From Selaginella tamariscina (Eukaryota; Streptophyta; Lycopodiopsida; Selaginellales; Selaginellaceae): a stretch of 64,000 nt of DNA. A program made the translations under genes and the position numbers. Below the pieces are notes generated by a model. It had not been told where the DNA came from. It ran no database searches and saw only the letters and a program-made list of their open reading frames with translations. Of this stretch, positions 1-12,998 are shown in pieces (position 1 is the first letter of the stretch; every line of letters starts with the position of its first letter). The DNA lies in assembly GCA_003024785.1 (NCBI GenBank), contig PUQB01000059.1, forward strand, positions 627,853-691,852, in the 5' to 3' direction.

Positions 1-2085
1 GACCAGTTAAAAGAGTTCCTGACAACTCCACCATTGCTTCAATACCCAGATTTTACTCGTCCGTTCATTTTACGAGAGTAGATGTTGGTATTGGTGGTGT
101 ATTGATGCAAACTGATGCTGTGGATTCTTCAATTCGACACCCGGTGGCTTACATTAGTCGAGTACTCACGCCGGCTGAGCGGAATTATTCCACTACTGAA
201 AAAGAATGCCTTGCTGCTGTTTGGGGTTTTGAACGACTTCATGCCTACTTACATGGGAGTGAAACACTTTTGGAGTGTGATCATGCTGCTGTCACTTCCT
301 TATTAAAAAAGAATTTAGTGGGTGCGTAGCCAGATGGGCATTACGTCTCCAGGTATATAACTTTAAGGTGGTGCACAGGCCTGGGCGAACAATGGTGGAT
401 GCGGATGCACTTTCTCGAGCACCCCTCTCCGATTCCACTTTGCCTGCTCATGCAGTAGCTGCAGCGTTCGGTTTGATACAAGCCCCTCAGGTATTCGATG
501 CCGACTTACCATCCTTGGAACAGTGGCAGGATGCTCAAAAACATGAACCATGGACGAGGCAATTACGCGATGCGTTTGCAAATCCGTCTTCCGAACCTCG
601 GTTTCGACAATATCATGCTCAGTTTCGACTTCAGGATGGTTTATTGTATTTTATTGGGACAAATCCAGAGGACAGATGGCGTTTGGCTGTACCCTCTACA
701 TATGTTCCACACCTTCTTCGAGCATATCATGATTCACCTATTGTTGGAGGTCATCTTGGTCACCAACGAGTGTTGGAGAAGCTCGGATCATTTTATTGGC
801 CCAGCATGCGTGGTGATGTGATCAGGTATATTCAAAGCTGTCCCACTTGTCAAACTCGGAATTCCTCTACGACTCGGGCCATGGGGTGTTGGAATCCATC
901 AATGTCTCTCGCCCTTTTGAGTTAATTGCAGTGGATTTAATGGGACCTTTTCCACGTTCTTCTCAAGGTAACCAGTACATCATTGTTGTATCCGATTATT
1001 TAACTCGATGGGTGGAGGTTGGTGCTCTTCCGGATGCAACTGCCATGTCAACAGCTTTGTTTCTGTTCGATAATGTGGTTTTGCAGCATTCTTGTCCAGA
1101 GCGGATGTTATCAGACAATGGCCCCGCTTTCATTGCAGAGGTATTCCGAGTGTTGTGTGAGAGGTTAGGGGTAAAACATTCATTTGCCTCTCCGTATCAT
1201 CCACAAACTGATGGTTTGGTGGAGCGATTGAATCGGACCTTCAAGGGTATGATCTCGAAGTATGTGAACTTCAATCACACGGATTGGTATTTGCGATGTT
1301 TGAGATTTGCTTATGTAACAGGCATTCAGAGTTCGATTGGTATCTCTCCATTCAAGGCATTGTATGGATATGATCCTAAGTTGCCTAGTGAATTGGGGTT
1401 ATCATCGAATCTGCCACGTGCCGAGGATGCAAAGATGTGGGCTCGACATTTGGATGCTGTTTTGCCTCTTCTGCGTGCAGAGTCTGCTGAACATCTTGGT
1501 CGAGCTCAAATGCGCAGCAATCTTCTTACAATGCGACATCAAATTCCACCAGATTTTGCTGACGGTGACTTAGTCCTGGTACGTTTTCCCAAGCTGACTG
1601 CACCTGGGCTTGCAACTGGTTTATTACATAAGTGGCTTGGTCCCTACCGAGTACTCCGAAAGGTTGGTCCTCAGGTATATCAAGTACAGTTGGTGGGATC
1701 TCATGAGGTTGAGATAGTTCACGTGGTTCGAATGAAACGGTTTGTTGTTCGAGACTCGTTGAGTACATTTGGTCATACCTTAGATGGCCCAGCTCACACG
1801 ATCCAGACCATCAGATCCATCACCATCTACACAGCCGCAGAGGGGAGGATAATGTAAGATACTGTATATATATATAATATACTATATATACGCATGTGTA
1901 TACACACATGCATAGTGACACATGGGTGGTGATCCTCCCATGTGTCAACACCACATGTCACATGTGTGCCACGTGGCAGAGGTCTCCTGTATATAAACAG
2001 GGTTTTTGTAGCTGTACATACGACATTTCGGAATATATTTGCTCTTTCAATATAATTATTATTAATAATAATTCTAGATAAAACA
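1..2085 (+). mobile_element. Ty3/gypsy LTR retrotransposon, 3' part (decayed)
   Basis: The window opens inside the polymerase region of a Ty3/gypsy element on the plus strand. Parts seen in order are RNase H (about 90-330), a spacer, the integrase H2C2 zinc-binding region (about 700-850, ending in a CPTC motif), the integrase core (about 900-1400, with SDNGPAF and HPQTDGLVERLNR motifs), a C-terminal tail to about 1857, a purine tract GAGGGGAGGAT and an LTR starting at 1853. The 5' half lies outside the window. The element is broken, with a few interruptions visible in the part shown. The order RNase H then integrase followed by an LTR places it in Ty3/gypsy and not Copia. Confidence 0.9.
1853..2085 (+). 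repeat. 3' LTR of the first gypsy element
   Basis: A short LTR of about 230 bp begins TGTAAGATACTG right after the purine tract and ends near AAAACA. It contains a TATA-like box (TATATAAACAGG, about 1991-2002), a 10-bp perfect palindrome with a G-box core (GCCACGTGGC, 1968-1977) and an inverted repeat with 10-bp arms (1917-1926 and 1937-1946). A related relic on the minus strand lies near 9290-9488. The right boundary is approximate because the matching 5' LTR is outside the window. Confidence 0.7.
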
Positions 2086-2286
2086 ATGTTAATTTTATAC
2101 AGAGTAATAAAAATCTTTTGTTTTTGATATAAATATTATGTTGTTCTCACACAAAACTTCGAAGCATTCTAAGCAGACATAAGCACACACACACGCATGT
2201 ACGCTAGGCTTTGTTTCAAACTATTCAATGTACTAATATTATATAAAATTAACTATTTTAAAAAATATGACATATTTAAAATATTC

Positions 2287-2417
2287 TCAAGATGGAATGG
2301 ATCTAACTCATGTGAACCTTGTTTTCCTGCTCAATAATATCCAGAAACAGAGGATCCACTTTAATATCACTATCCACATGAACCTAAACAAAACCGCTTT
2401 GTTATACATACATAATG

Positions 2418-2459
<42 letters not shown>

Positions 2460-2961
2460 AAACCTTGAAATTATGCTTCCATTTCCACACTGTTGCAGCG
2501 CCACTGATGGTAACCACAGAGTGAAGTGTCATCCACGCTTCATCACGTCCTGAATCAAGTCCTTGACGTGGCTAGTCACTTCCACGCCATCCAGCTTGGC
2601 AGGGCATTGTATTATTCCGTGGACTCCTGCGCTTGACCACCATCATCCACCTGCAAAAATACCAACGGTAAAACCAAGGGAAACACAAGGTAAACATAAA
2701 CCAAATCCACGCTGGCGCTTACTTGGGGCATGTCCCAGAAGTGTATCTCGGTAGTAAATGTCCATGACAGTGGCCGCCATACTCAATTGGGGTAATATTG
2801 GGATTGGTAACCTTGATGGTGAGCAGCAACTCTGCATCAATGACAGCAAGCAGCGTGGTCGGAAATCGAACCTTGAACCCCTTGAACTCGATCTTGGTTA
2901 CCTCAAACCGGGATCCTTCACAATTCCACCTTGGAAGCAAGCGATCCAAAACATTTCCCAA
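2287..2961 (-). pseudogene. LEA_2 (LEA14-like) gene copy 1, degraded
   Basis: This is the partner of the intact LEA_2 gene at 3637-4475, with the same three-exon layout. It starts MGNVLDRLL and keeps the motifs FEVTKIEFKGFKVRFP and VTNPNITPIEYG. Compared with its partner it has an extra G just after the IEYG codons, single-base losses in the middle exon (two places) and one lost G near the C-terminus that turns HMELDP into HMS-stop. As read it cannot give a full LEA_2 domain. The losses are single bases in short runs, so an assembly error cannot be excluded. The N-terminus differs from copy 2, so its upstream region has also diverged. Confidence 0.7.
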
Positions 2962-3636
2962 TAAAATGAGAGCAAAATGGGATTTACGGGAAGAAATGGG
3001 AAAAAACGGGATTTATTTTTTGAAGTATGATCTTTGTAACGGTGGATTGGTGGGGTTCTTTTTTATAGGATGCCCCCGTGGGTAGCCTGAATCTCCCACG
3101 TGTTACATTGCATGCCTTGACAACACATTGTGTATCCTCGAGCATATGCAATGGATATTCCTATCATTTGATGTCGTAATACATTTAATATTCTAAAGAT
3201 AATAAAATATTTTAATAGTAAAAAATAATGTTTTAAAAAGATGTGTTTTAGAACGTTTTACAACAAATAAATGTATATCCTTATGCATACCATCGTACAA
3301 TTTTTAACTAGTATTGTATTCAATATTTAGATATGTACTAATATGTAGACTTGTGTTTCTAAATGTAAATATATTATGAAAAACTATTCTAAAATTCAAG
3401 AACTATTAAATTGAGTTTTTAAATCTCTGAGAAAGAAACTCCAGGAATATGTACGTTTGATTTTTAAGTTTTCTTAAGCATAATCATTTAATTTATATAA
3501 ACTCAATTCTTTTATTAATAATCGTTTAATTTTATGTAAAATTATTTTTATAAATATTTAATAACATAATGGAACCAATAATTATTTAATTTTAAATAAA
3601 TTCAAAAAATAACATAAATTATGTTGTATTCCATTC
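2962..3636. other. AT-rich spacer between the LEA_2 copies
   Basis: Promoter-side DNA of copy 1 and downstream DNA of copy 2. Sequence around 2950-3110 resembles that around 4480-4620, so the duplication includes some 5' flank, including the phrase ACGTGTTACATTGCATGCCTT. No further coding potential was seen. Confidence 0.5.
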
Positions 3637-4475
3637 TCAAGATGGAACCGGATCTAGTTCCATGTGTACCTTGTTCTCCTGCTCAATAACATTAAGAAAT
3701 ATGGGATCCACCTTAACATCACTGTTCAAATAAACCTGAAAAAAAACCAGCATTTAGTGTGTGTATGTGTGTGTGTATATGGTGCATGTGTGTATGTACA
3801 TGTACATATTACCTTGAAATGGTGCTTCCAAAGTTTCCACACTTTGGCAGCACCAGTGATGGTAACAACAGAGTGAAGTGTCATCTCACGCTTCATCACG
3901 TCCTGGATTAAGTCCTTGACGTGGCTAGTTACTTCCACGCCATCCAGCTTGGCAGGGCATTGTATTATCTCCGTGGACTTTTTCCCTTGGCCACCTTCAT
4001 CCACCTATGCTCATGTCATAAAAGAGTAGGTAAACTCAAGGTAAATCTGAGGTAATATAAACACAACTTCATCCACCTAAGCCCATGTCGTATAAAATGC
4101 AGGGTAAACTCAAGGTAAACTGAGGTAAATACAACTTCATCCACCTAATTTCAGGGAAAATCAAGGTGGTAGTTTGTATATATATATGTGTGTGTTACTA
4201 GCTTGATATATCATCCAGATGTGCACACACACATATATGCTAACCTTGGCATGTCCAAGCAGTGTGTCATGGTAATACATATCCATGAGAGTGGCACCAT
4301 ACTCAATTGGGGCAACATTGGGATTGGTAACCTTGACGGTGAGCAGTAACTCTGCATCAATAACGGCGAGCAGCGCAGTCGGGAATCGAACCTTGAACCC
4401 CTTGAACTCGATCTTGCTTACCTCAAATATTGGATCCTTCACAATTCCTAACTTAGATGCAACAATTCCACACAT
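3637..4475 (-). CDS. LEA_2 / WHy-domain (LEA14-like) protein, copy 2
   Basis: Three exons on the minus strand join cleanly: 4245-4475, 3813-4004 and 3637-3735, all phase 0 with GT-AG ends, giving 173 residues. The protein starts MCGIVASKLGIV and contains FEVSKIEFKGFKVRFP, VKVTNPNVAPIEYG, a middle part with VTLHSVVTI-like strands and a C-terminus with DPIFLNVIEQENKV. This matches the LEA_2 (Water stress and Hypersensitive response) fold, a beta-sandwich in LEA14 and NDR1/HIN1-type proteins linked to desiccation and stress responses. No signal peptide or membrane anchor is seen, so a soluble LEA14-like role is more likely than an NHL-type membrane protein. Its tandem partner lies 1.35 kb away on the same strand. 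The first intron carries TG/CA-rich sequence. Confidence 0.75.
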
Positions 4476-5072
4476 TCTTTAAATAAAATGCTGAGAAAAT
4501 GGGATTTATGGGATTTAGGAGAAAGAAGGGGATTGCTTTTTCATATTTGTAATGGTTTTCTCTTTTTAGGCTATGCGTAGATCGCCTGAATCTCGACGTG
4601 TTACATTGCATGCCTTTATAACACATTAAGATTCCTTGATCTTGGCATATTCCTCTAGCATATCCCATACATTATACAATTTAGGATATAAAATAAAATA
4701 AAGAATCTCCTGAACAGAATCTCTTACGTTTCAAACTTTGATTTTTGGTTATTTGATTTGATTTTGAATATAATAAATCTATGTGCTTAGATTTATTAAA
4801 TAATTACCAAGTATATGTATTGAAATATACATATATTAATAATAATAAATATTATATACACATAAGTTAAAGCACGTAGATTTATTAAATACTTACAGGT
4901 ATATGTATTCAAAGACTACTATATCCATTATATTATATAAATTAATAATCTTTAAATTTCATTACAAGAATACTCGTTGATGATTTACCTAGTCTATCAT
5001 TGGTTTTACAAACTTTATAGTTATAGTTATCAAGGATCTTCTTGTTAGAGAGAGAGAGAGAGCAAGAGCAAG

Positions 5073-5111
<39 letters not shown>

Positions 5112-5160
5112 GAGAGGGAGAGAGAAGAGAGACTATATGAAGTAATTTGTACGAAAAGTC
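4476..5160. repeat. AT-rich spacer with GA microsatellite
   Basis: Spacer between the LEA_2 gene and the 3' end of the PPR gene. It holds an imperfect (GA)n tract at about 5048-5130. No gene was seen. Because both neighbouring genes are on the minus strand, it contains the LEA_2 promoter and the PPR 3' flank. Confidence 0.6.
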
Positions 5161-6182
5161 TTACCAGTAATCTCCACAGGAACAAGCACCATCTTTAAAG
5201 TGATGAGATCTCACAGTATCCCTGATGAAGATCTCTCTTCCCTCCGCCTTGGATACCAACTTGATTGCATCATGACACTCCCTACAAACCCGACAGCTCT
5301 TGACAATCCTTAGACTGCAACCACTTAACAATCCAAAACATATAGCGAGCTTCTCACTATGCTCCTCATCAACTGGTTTCAGCAATAAACTCTTGTTTAA
5401 CTCTGCTAGCTTTCCATATATCTCTCTCGTCCTCGGGTGCGTCTTATCACCGGTGACAAACTCATGTACCCGTCTGTTCACCTCGATGAAGCTCTTAAAC
5501 ACCGGCTCTCTATCTATCCCTTCAAAACTAGCATATATGTTTGAGAGGTTTACAAATGCAGATGGGAGCGGTTCCAGCTCGATAATAAGCTCGGCAGCAC
5601 GCCGTCCGCGCTGGATATCACTCTGCGTCTTACATGCTGAGAGGAGTATATTATAGTTCGTTGTTTTCGATAACGTCGGCGCTCTATGCATGAGAGATTC
5701 TGCTGCCTCCAGGTCCCCAGATCGTCCGATGAGATCAAGCAGGCATCCATAGTGCTTCTCTTGGTGCTCAAGTGAATATTCTTGAGGAATATCTACAAAG
5801 ATCTCACACCCTTTACGCACGTATCCAGCGTGGGCACACGCAGAGAGCACACACAGGAGCGTGATAGCGTCGGGTTTAGAACCATCCTGTTGCATCCTGT
5901 GGAAAACATATATAGCCGAGTCTGAGTGTCCGTGGTGAGCAAGGCTGTCTATTATTGTTGTCCACGCCACCTCATCTTTCTTGTGCATTCCCTCGAACAC
6001 TCTCTTTGCTGCTACCAGGTTACCACATTTTCCGTACATGTTGATGAGCCCGAGCACCAGCGTGTTGTCTGATCCGTACCCCAGCTCCATAATTCTTCTG
6101 TGTATATGCTTTCCTTCAGCCCCGGCCGAGAGGTTTGCACATGCCTAGAAGCTCTGTTTGTTACGCATACGTGTGTGTGTGT

Positions 6183-6213
<31 letters not shown>

Positions 6214-7935
6214 CACATGCATACACACGCACCTGTAGAAGATAGACAAAGTAGTTGGCATCCACCTTAACACCATCAAGCTGCATATACTTGTCAAGAC
6301 GAAGAGCCTCGTTACACTCATCGTGTTGCACCAACGTCGTGCAAACACTTGTCCAGGAGATCGAATCCGTACATGGCATCGCACGGAACGCCTTGTACGA
6401 GTCCCTTAAACTACCACACCGACCATACATACCTGTAACACATGTCAATACATATGAACACATATACAGACGTATATACATTAGCTGCATGTATATGTAC
6501 ATACCTACGACAGCGTTCCCGACAGGCAGACTATGCTGGAAGAGTCCAAGCTCAGTAACAAGGGTGTGGATTCTACGGCCAGATTCAAGGGCTTCTGGGG
6601 ATCCAAAGGAGGTCAGTATAGAGATGAATACGACATCATTGCATTTGACACCATGTAGATTCATCTCGCAGAACAGGTTCATTACTTCCTTGTGTTTCTC
6701 CCGTTTTGAGAACAGTGTTAGCATTGTGTTCCATGCAACTGTGTCTTTCTTCTCTAGCTTTCTGAAGATCCCTGTTGCCTGGTTATACTCGTGTTAGCCT
6801 GTGTGCGTGCGTGCGTATGTGTGTGTGTTTGTGTGTGTGTGTGAGAGAGAGAAGAGACACACACACACACCTCGTCAAGCTTGTCATACTTGCCATACAT
6901 GTTGATAAGTGCAGTCGCCACCACTGTGTTTGTCTCAAGCTTTAATTCACAAACACATTGATGAACAAGCTCGGCAGTCTTGAAATCTGTTGCATTGAGT
7001 GTCGCAACAAAGCAGATCTTGTCCGGCAATACACCTTCCTGTTGCATTCTCCGAAAGAGATGAACGACCTGGTCACCTTAAAACATTATGTTAAATAACA
7101 TTTATATGTATACATAAACACAAACTTACTGCGGCCTAGTTCAGCATACCCTGCAATCATAGTGGTGTACATGACCACGTTCCGGGGGCATTTGACACTC
7201 TCAAACACTTCCCTTGCGTCCTCAAGGCTTCCACAACGAGCATACATGTTCATTAAAGCAGAACTGACCTGATATACACACATACATACGACGTATACAC
7301 AATCTGCATTAGAAACCCACCTGCGTGTTGGACGTATCAGGCTCACTCTCAAGAACGCAGGCGTGTATGGTTTTCCCAAAAGACAGGCGAGTGCACGAGC
7401 CAAGAGCAGTAACAAATGCAGCCCCATCTGGGCGCGCATTTGACTCGAGAAGCATCTCATGAAACAGGTGTATTGCCCGTTGCGGATGCCCTCTCTGGGC
7501 ATATGCTGCAACTGCGTTAGTCCACATTATAACTCCCCATCTAGACTTGTCCCTGGAAAGAACTCGGGCTCGTTCGAGAGATCCTTCGTTTCTAATGTAC
7601 ATCTGCATTAGAAGATTTGCAAGGAACCTGTTGTTCGAAAGATGTGGGTGCTTAGAAATCTGGTTATCAATCCGAATCCCAGAAGAGAGACATCTTAATG
7701 CTGTGCTTGTTCTAATGAGATCTGCATACAAACCCACGTCAGGAACGAGCTCCTTGTTCTCCAGGCGGTCTAGAATAGTCGAGAGCTGCTCCTGTTTGTC
7801 GATCTTCTCTGAAAATGTTCCCCTGAATTCCCCTGGACGTGCGACGTTATTAGTTGGATCAATGCAAGTGCCGAATGCCCTCGTTCTGCGCGGATTCCTC
7901 CCGCGGATCTGCAACAGGCCGCTTGGCCATCGCAT
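5161..7935 (-). CDS. DYW-class pentatricopeptide repeat protein (organelle RNA editing)
   Basis: Six exons join in frame with GT-AG borders: 7321-7935, 7130-7268, 6871-7076, 6505-6778, 6233-6432 and 5161-6144. They give 805 residues with no internal stop. Introns are 52, 53, 92, 72 and 88 bp. Repeats follow the PLS type (MYGKCGNL, MYARCGSLEDA, VAWTTIIDSLAHHG), then an E-like region and a DYW deaminase-like domain with HSEKLA, CRECH, HHFKDG and the terminal DYW triplet. Such proteins bind organelle transcripts and act in C-to-U editing in plastids or mitochondria. The N-terminus is Arg-rich and fits an organelle targeting peptide. Oddities: five introns in a family often intronless, and a compact C-terminus in which the linker before HSEKLA is clearly shorter than in typical angiosperm DYW domains. 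The ATG at 7933-7935 is the first in frame. Confidence 0.93.
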
Positions 7936-8862
7936 GAATTTTAAACCCTAGGGTTTAACAGAATATTCCTAATCTATATATATAAATTATTTTGTTTGAT
8001 AAGACTAGATTATAATGACCAGCTGATTTAATTCATTAATAATATATATATGTGTGTGTGTAGATATCGTTGGTTAAATGTCAAACTTGTAAAACTGATA
8101 CAAGCATGTGTGCATTCAAAGTGTGTGTGTGTGTAAGTGTGTACACAGAGACATGCATACATACAAACATAGACATACACAAGCAAATGACACATATATA
8201 ATGAGTTTGACACTGAGGTATGAATACGAGCTGTGTTTGTAAAACTATATGTGTGGGGATGCAGTTCATAATATGATCTCTTCGTTTAATTTAAGCTGAA
8301 GTAAAATGTATATAAAATATACGACAACATGTACATATATATGTATATGTGACACACCAGTTAATGATATCATCTAATTTATAAGAATGTTTAACTTTGC
8401 CAATAAACTAGTGTACTAATATATTTATTTTATATTATTAATGGAGTGCTTTCGTTTCTTTTCACATTAAGAATTACAATATAAATGAATTTATAAATGA
8501 GTCATTTATTCCGTAATAAAAATTAAATTTCAAACCTGCTGGCGAGGCGTCGGAGAAATAGAATTAATAATTTATTTATTTTTTTTTAATATATCATACT
8601 ATAAAATTGTTCATTCAATTTCAAACATGTAATAGTGAACAATGCATATGTGTGTGTGTGTATGCAGGGATGTGTCACTCTCTCTCTCAGACACACAGAG
8701 ATATATATTGTGTGTATAGAAATTGGTAAGGATTTATATTGTTTTTTATCCCCCCCACCACACATAGATACATACACACATACAAGACATGTATACAGTA
8801 TGTATGTGTTATTATTGTAGATTGAACAAGGTAGAAACTTTATGTTCTACAACCTTCAATGG

Positions 8863-8901
<39 letters not shown>

Positions 8902-9289
8902 TGTATCTATACAGAATTACATAAGTACCTACACACAAAACAATCATCGTATGTAAATTAATTGTCTATGAATATGAGCTGTGTGTGTGAATGTACCGAT
9001 GTGTATACTATATATTTTTTACACAGAGGCAGATGCGTGAATGAACCTCGAGAGAATGATGTATGTGTATACACACACATGTATGGATATATGCTTAGAC
9101 GTAGCTACTATGCCTAAAACAAATATACATATAAATAGTATGTAACAAATATACACAACAATATTCAGTTGTGTGTATGTGTAGCATCTCACTGTTAGTT
9201 TTATGTATGTGTTATTTATGTATCACTGTTAAGTTGACTATATGTGTGTGTATGCGTTATTTGCTTGTTATACACATGCATACGCACAC
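7936..9289. repeat. Intergenic DNA rich in TG/CA microsatellites
   Basis: AT-rich DNA upstream of the PPR gene. It carries several TG/CA tracts, for example at about 8040-8060, 8117-8136 and a (TG)n run at about 8861-8899. Short open frames here are microsatellite translations. No gene was recognised. Confidence 0.6.
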
Positions 9290-9488
9290 CACACCATGTG
9301 TGCTTACTATTTCACACACAATCCTTAATGTGCTCCTGTTTACAACGAGATTGTTTACATTCATTGGTGAGTCTCCATGACACGTGGCACATGTGCTACA
9401 CGTGACCATGACACATGGAGGCCAGATCATTACCCATGTGTCACTACAGTGTGTATATAGTACATACATATCTAATACATATTTTACA
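9290..9488 (-). repeat. Relic LTR related to the LTR at 1853-2085
   Basis: Read on the minus strand from 9488 it begins TGTAAAATATG, passes a TA-rich part, then GTGACACATGGG and CACGTG/CATGTG palindromes followed by GCCACGTGTC and GGAGACT. The order and spacing match the LTR at 1853-2085. No internal region is attached, so it is a solo LTR or a fragment. The inner boundary is approximate. Confidence 0.65.
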
Positions 9489-11852
9489 CTATCTTCGTCT
9501 TAAATCAGTGTGATCTTTTACGATTATAATATATTTTTCAGTTTAATGGTTAACATATTATGTTAACTTTAAGCTTCATATAAGAAAACAGTATAACCTT
9601 TTATAATATTAAACATACTAATAATATCTATGTAAATGTAGCAGATGTATGATATGAAAACAAAATATTCATCAAGCATAAATCTAGATATATTTATTTA
9701 ATAATAAGATTTAATTTTAACATCAAATTTTGGGACGAAGTTTTATAAACACACGACTGTAATATCTGCATACATATACTATTTTATTTGAATTCCAAGA
9801 TAAGGAAATAATAACTCTGTATAAATTATAACAGTTAAGTTGTATTACTAGTTAATGTTCTAATTCACGTATGAATCCACATGTATTATGTATATGATGC
9901 ATATGTAATGTGTCACTATGCTGCAGTTAATATGGATTTAAATTAACATCCTTATATTTAATGTTATTACTAAATATAGGATTTTATATTTCCACGGTAA
10001 TTATATTGAAGCAACAATTAATAATTCCTTTTTCAGTATGTGTATTCTATTAAAGATTCTTGATATATTATTTAATAAAGAGTAGATTTATGAGATTTTA
10101 ACATATTAAACATAAAATATATACTTTTATTGCTATTAATACTACATATTATTAACAACGTTTATATGAGACCCGGTATAATAAATTCTTAATAAACTTA
10201 AATATATTTTGATTTCTTTGCTTGTGAATACAAACTATAAAGTGCCCTTTATTAAACTTACGAGATTTATTTTATATTTTATTTTTGTTTAATTCTTAGA
10301 AATCCAAAATGATTATATACCAGAGAGTTTTAATCACACACAACACATACATATATATATGTGTGTGTGTGTGTGTTTGTGTGTATGTGTGTGTGGATAT
10401 ACGCGGCCCATTTGAATTTAAGATATTTTTCACATCGACTTATTTCTAATCTTAGAAACTTTATTGTTTTGACAATATTATTTAACTAATAAACATTAAA
10501 TAAAATTCTGTCTAATATGCAACTTAATATATAAAGTTTATTTTATCTACATTACTTCAAGACCAGAATCGTTGTCTTTTGAAGAGTTAACTTAAACAAA
10601 TGTAGAAAATTATAATGGCATTTGTTAGCAAGGTCAATCTAATGAATATGCATAATAACAGTGAAATATACCTCGTTTGTGAATTAGCTATAGATTTAGT
10701 TATTAATAATTGTCTTGTTATGATCAAGTTATTATTAATAAATATAAAATATAAGAGACTTTATAAAGTAAATGTATTTTGATAAATACATTTCTCATTC
10801 TACATTCAGATTTATTTTGTATATATTTAATTTACTTATCAGTGTAATTTTATGTTATATATTAACATTACTAAAGGTTCTATCACTTAGTCATGTCTGA
10901 TGGACTTATCAATCCGGAATGAACATGAAATAAATAGAAGTATGGGCAAAGAGTTATTATATAATAAAATAAAAAGCTAAACATAATTATCAACTTTAAT
11001 ATGATATATAATAAATTTATTATAACTTCTATTATTTAAATAAGCCTCCTATGATTAAACATTGCTTGGTGTTAAGCCCTAAGGTTTTGTAATATTCCTT
11101 GCATGTGAACTATGTAGTAAATTTTATTTATTTTTTAATTATAAAGTTTTAGTCACTTCGTAACTTCACAATGGTGTATAAAAATTTCCTCAGTGTTTTA
11201 GAAACTCTGTATATATTATAAAGACAAACATGTATAATAACTAATGTATTTAATAATCACACAAACAAACTTTAGTAATTTATATACATATTATAATATA
11301 TATTTTTTGATTTAATGGTTGAAAGTTTATCTTAACTTTAAGCTTCAATTTAATAAAAACAAACTTTTATAATATACAAATATGATAACAATATAGCAGA
11401 TGGAATGAAATGAACACACAAATTATCCATCAAGCATATAATTATTTAATAGTAAGATTTAATTTTAACATTATATTTTGTTTTCGAAAGGATAATTTTT
11501 TATAAGCACACACACACAACGCATACATATGCTAAGTAACTGTGTAAATTTTATTTCAACTCTATTCCCAGCACACACATTATTAATTAAGTAATTATAT
11601 GGTATATATGTATAAAAAAATAAGAATTTAGCAGCAAACTTTAATGTTATTTACAATATATTTACTATACGCATGTGTGTGTAAAGAGTAAAGCTAAAAG
11701 TTGTGTTTGTGTGCGTGAGAGAGAGTTAAACGTTTAATCGTTGTGGATAACAAGCACACGACTGTATCTGTATGTATGTATGTATGCATGCATGTATATA
11801 TATGTATTATTACTTACTAGCTGCTTGAGAGAGACAAACCTTGCAGGGGATA

Positions 11853-11896
<44 letters not shown>

Positions 11897-11982
11897 ATGT
11901 GATGTGTCTATATTGAGACCTCACATACACACACACACACATAGCAGTCAATAATAATTTAGTTTAAGTGAGAATGTTTAAC
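9489..11982. other. AT-rich intergenic DNA with a dispersed repeat pair
   Basis: No gene was seen. About 9525-9800 and 11305-11570 are two diverged direct copies of one sequence. Both contain TTTAATGGTT, then TTAACTTTAAGCTTC, then CATCAAGCATA, AAGATTTAATTTTAACAT and a CATACATAT tail. The rest is AT-rich with TG/CA tracts (about 10356-10393, 11865-11893 and 11929-11941). Confidence 0.55.
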
Positions 11983-12639
11983 TTAGCCAATACCACTACC
12001 AGCTTCTGCCTTCGCGCTTGCATCAGGCTTAATCCTGGGAGGCCTAACAATCTTGTCAATTAATCCGTAATCCAATGCCTCCTGTGAAGAAAATCTCTTT
12101 ATCCTCGCAAAGTCCTTTTGTATCTGCATAACATTTATTTAATTGCTACTTATTAGATATTATATAATCTGCTACCATTATAAGTTATTATCTCGCTCAC
12201 GTCGGTATATGATGAAATATGAAGGTGTTATACAACTAACACGCACGCACGCACGCCCACACACGCACATACCTTTTCTTCTGAGTGGCCAGTTTTGATA
12301 GCTAGTTGCTTCAACAGGTAGTCACGAACCCGAATAAGCTCCTTTGCCTCGTTTTGTATATCATCCGCCTGAATAAAAATATTAGTTATAGATAGATAGA
12401 TAGATATAGATATAGATATACAACATTACAGCCTATCCATACACGCACCCACACACATGTAAATATAACTACCTATTAACACGCACGCACACACGCACAC
12501 ACACAGACCTTGCCACGAGCTGTTCCTTGAGGTGGTTGTATTGCAATTCTTGTTAACGGCATTGATGAACGCATTCCCTGTCGATATAACGACAATTTCT
12601 AGTTTATTAGCCTAACAATATATGTGTGTGCGTGTCTGT

Positions 12640-12708
<69 letters not shown>

Positions 12709-12947
12709 AATATATATAATTTTATTTTATTTTATTTTGTGTACCTTTTCACCAGCTGCAAGTAAAAAACCAGCAATATTGTATGCATAACCAAGTGCCA
12801 TCGTCCCCATCCGGCTCTTTATGCTTCCCATTGTATCATATATTGCCATGGAAGGACTTAACTATAAACAAATACATATAAATATCAGTATATAAGCTAT
12901 GTCGTACACATAAGCATCAGTGTGTGTGTGTGTGTGTGTGTATGTGT

Positions 12948-12998
<51 letters not shown>

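Noticed and set aside
5161-7935. PPR reading frames seen as several broken pieces of a pseudogene
   Set aside because: All gaps are 52-92 bp with GT-AG ends and consistent phase, and joining the host exons gives one continuous 805-residue protein.
12760-12861. CLPR2 read as a catalytic ClpP
   Set aside because: The residue at the catalytic Ser position is Asn in YNIAG, and the C-terminal [10 protein letters not shown] text is that of ClpR2.
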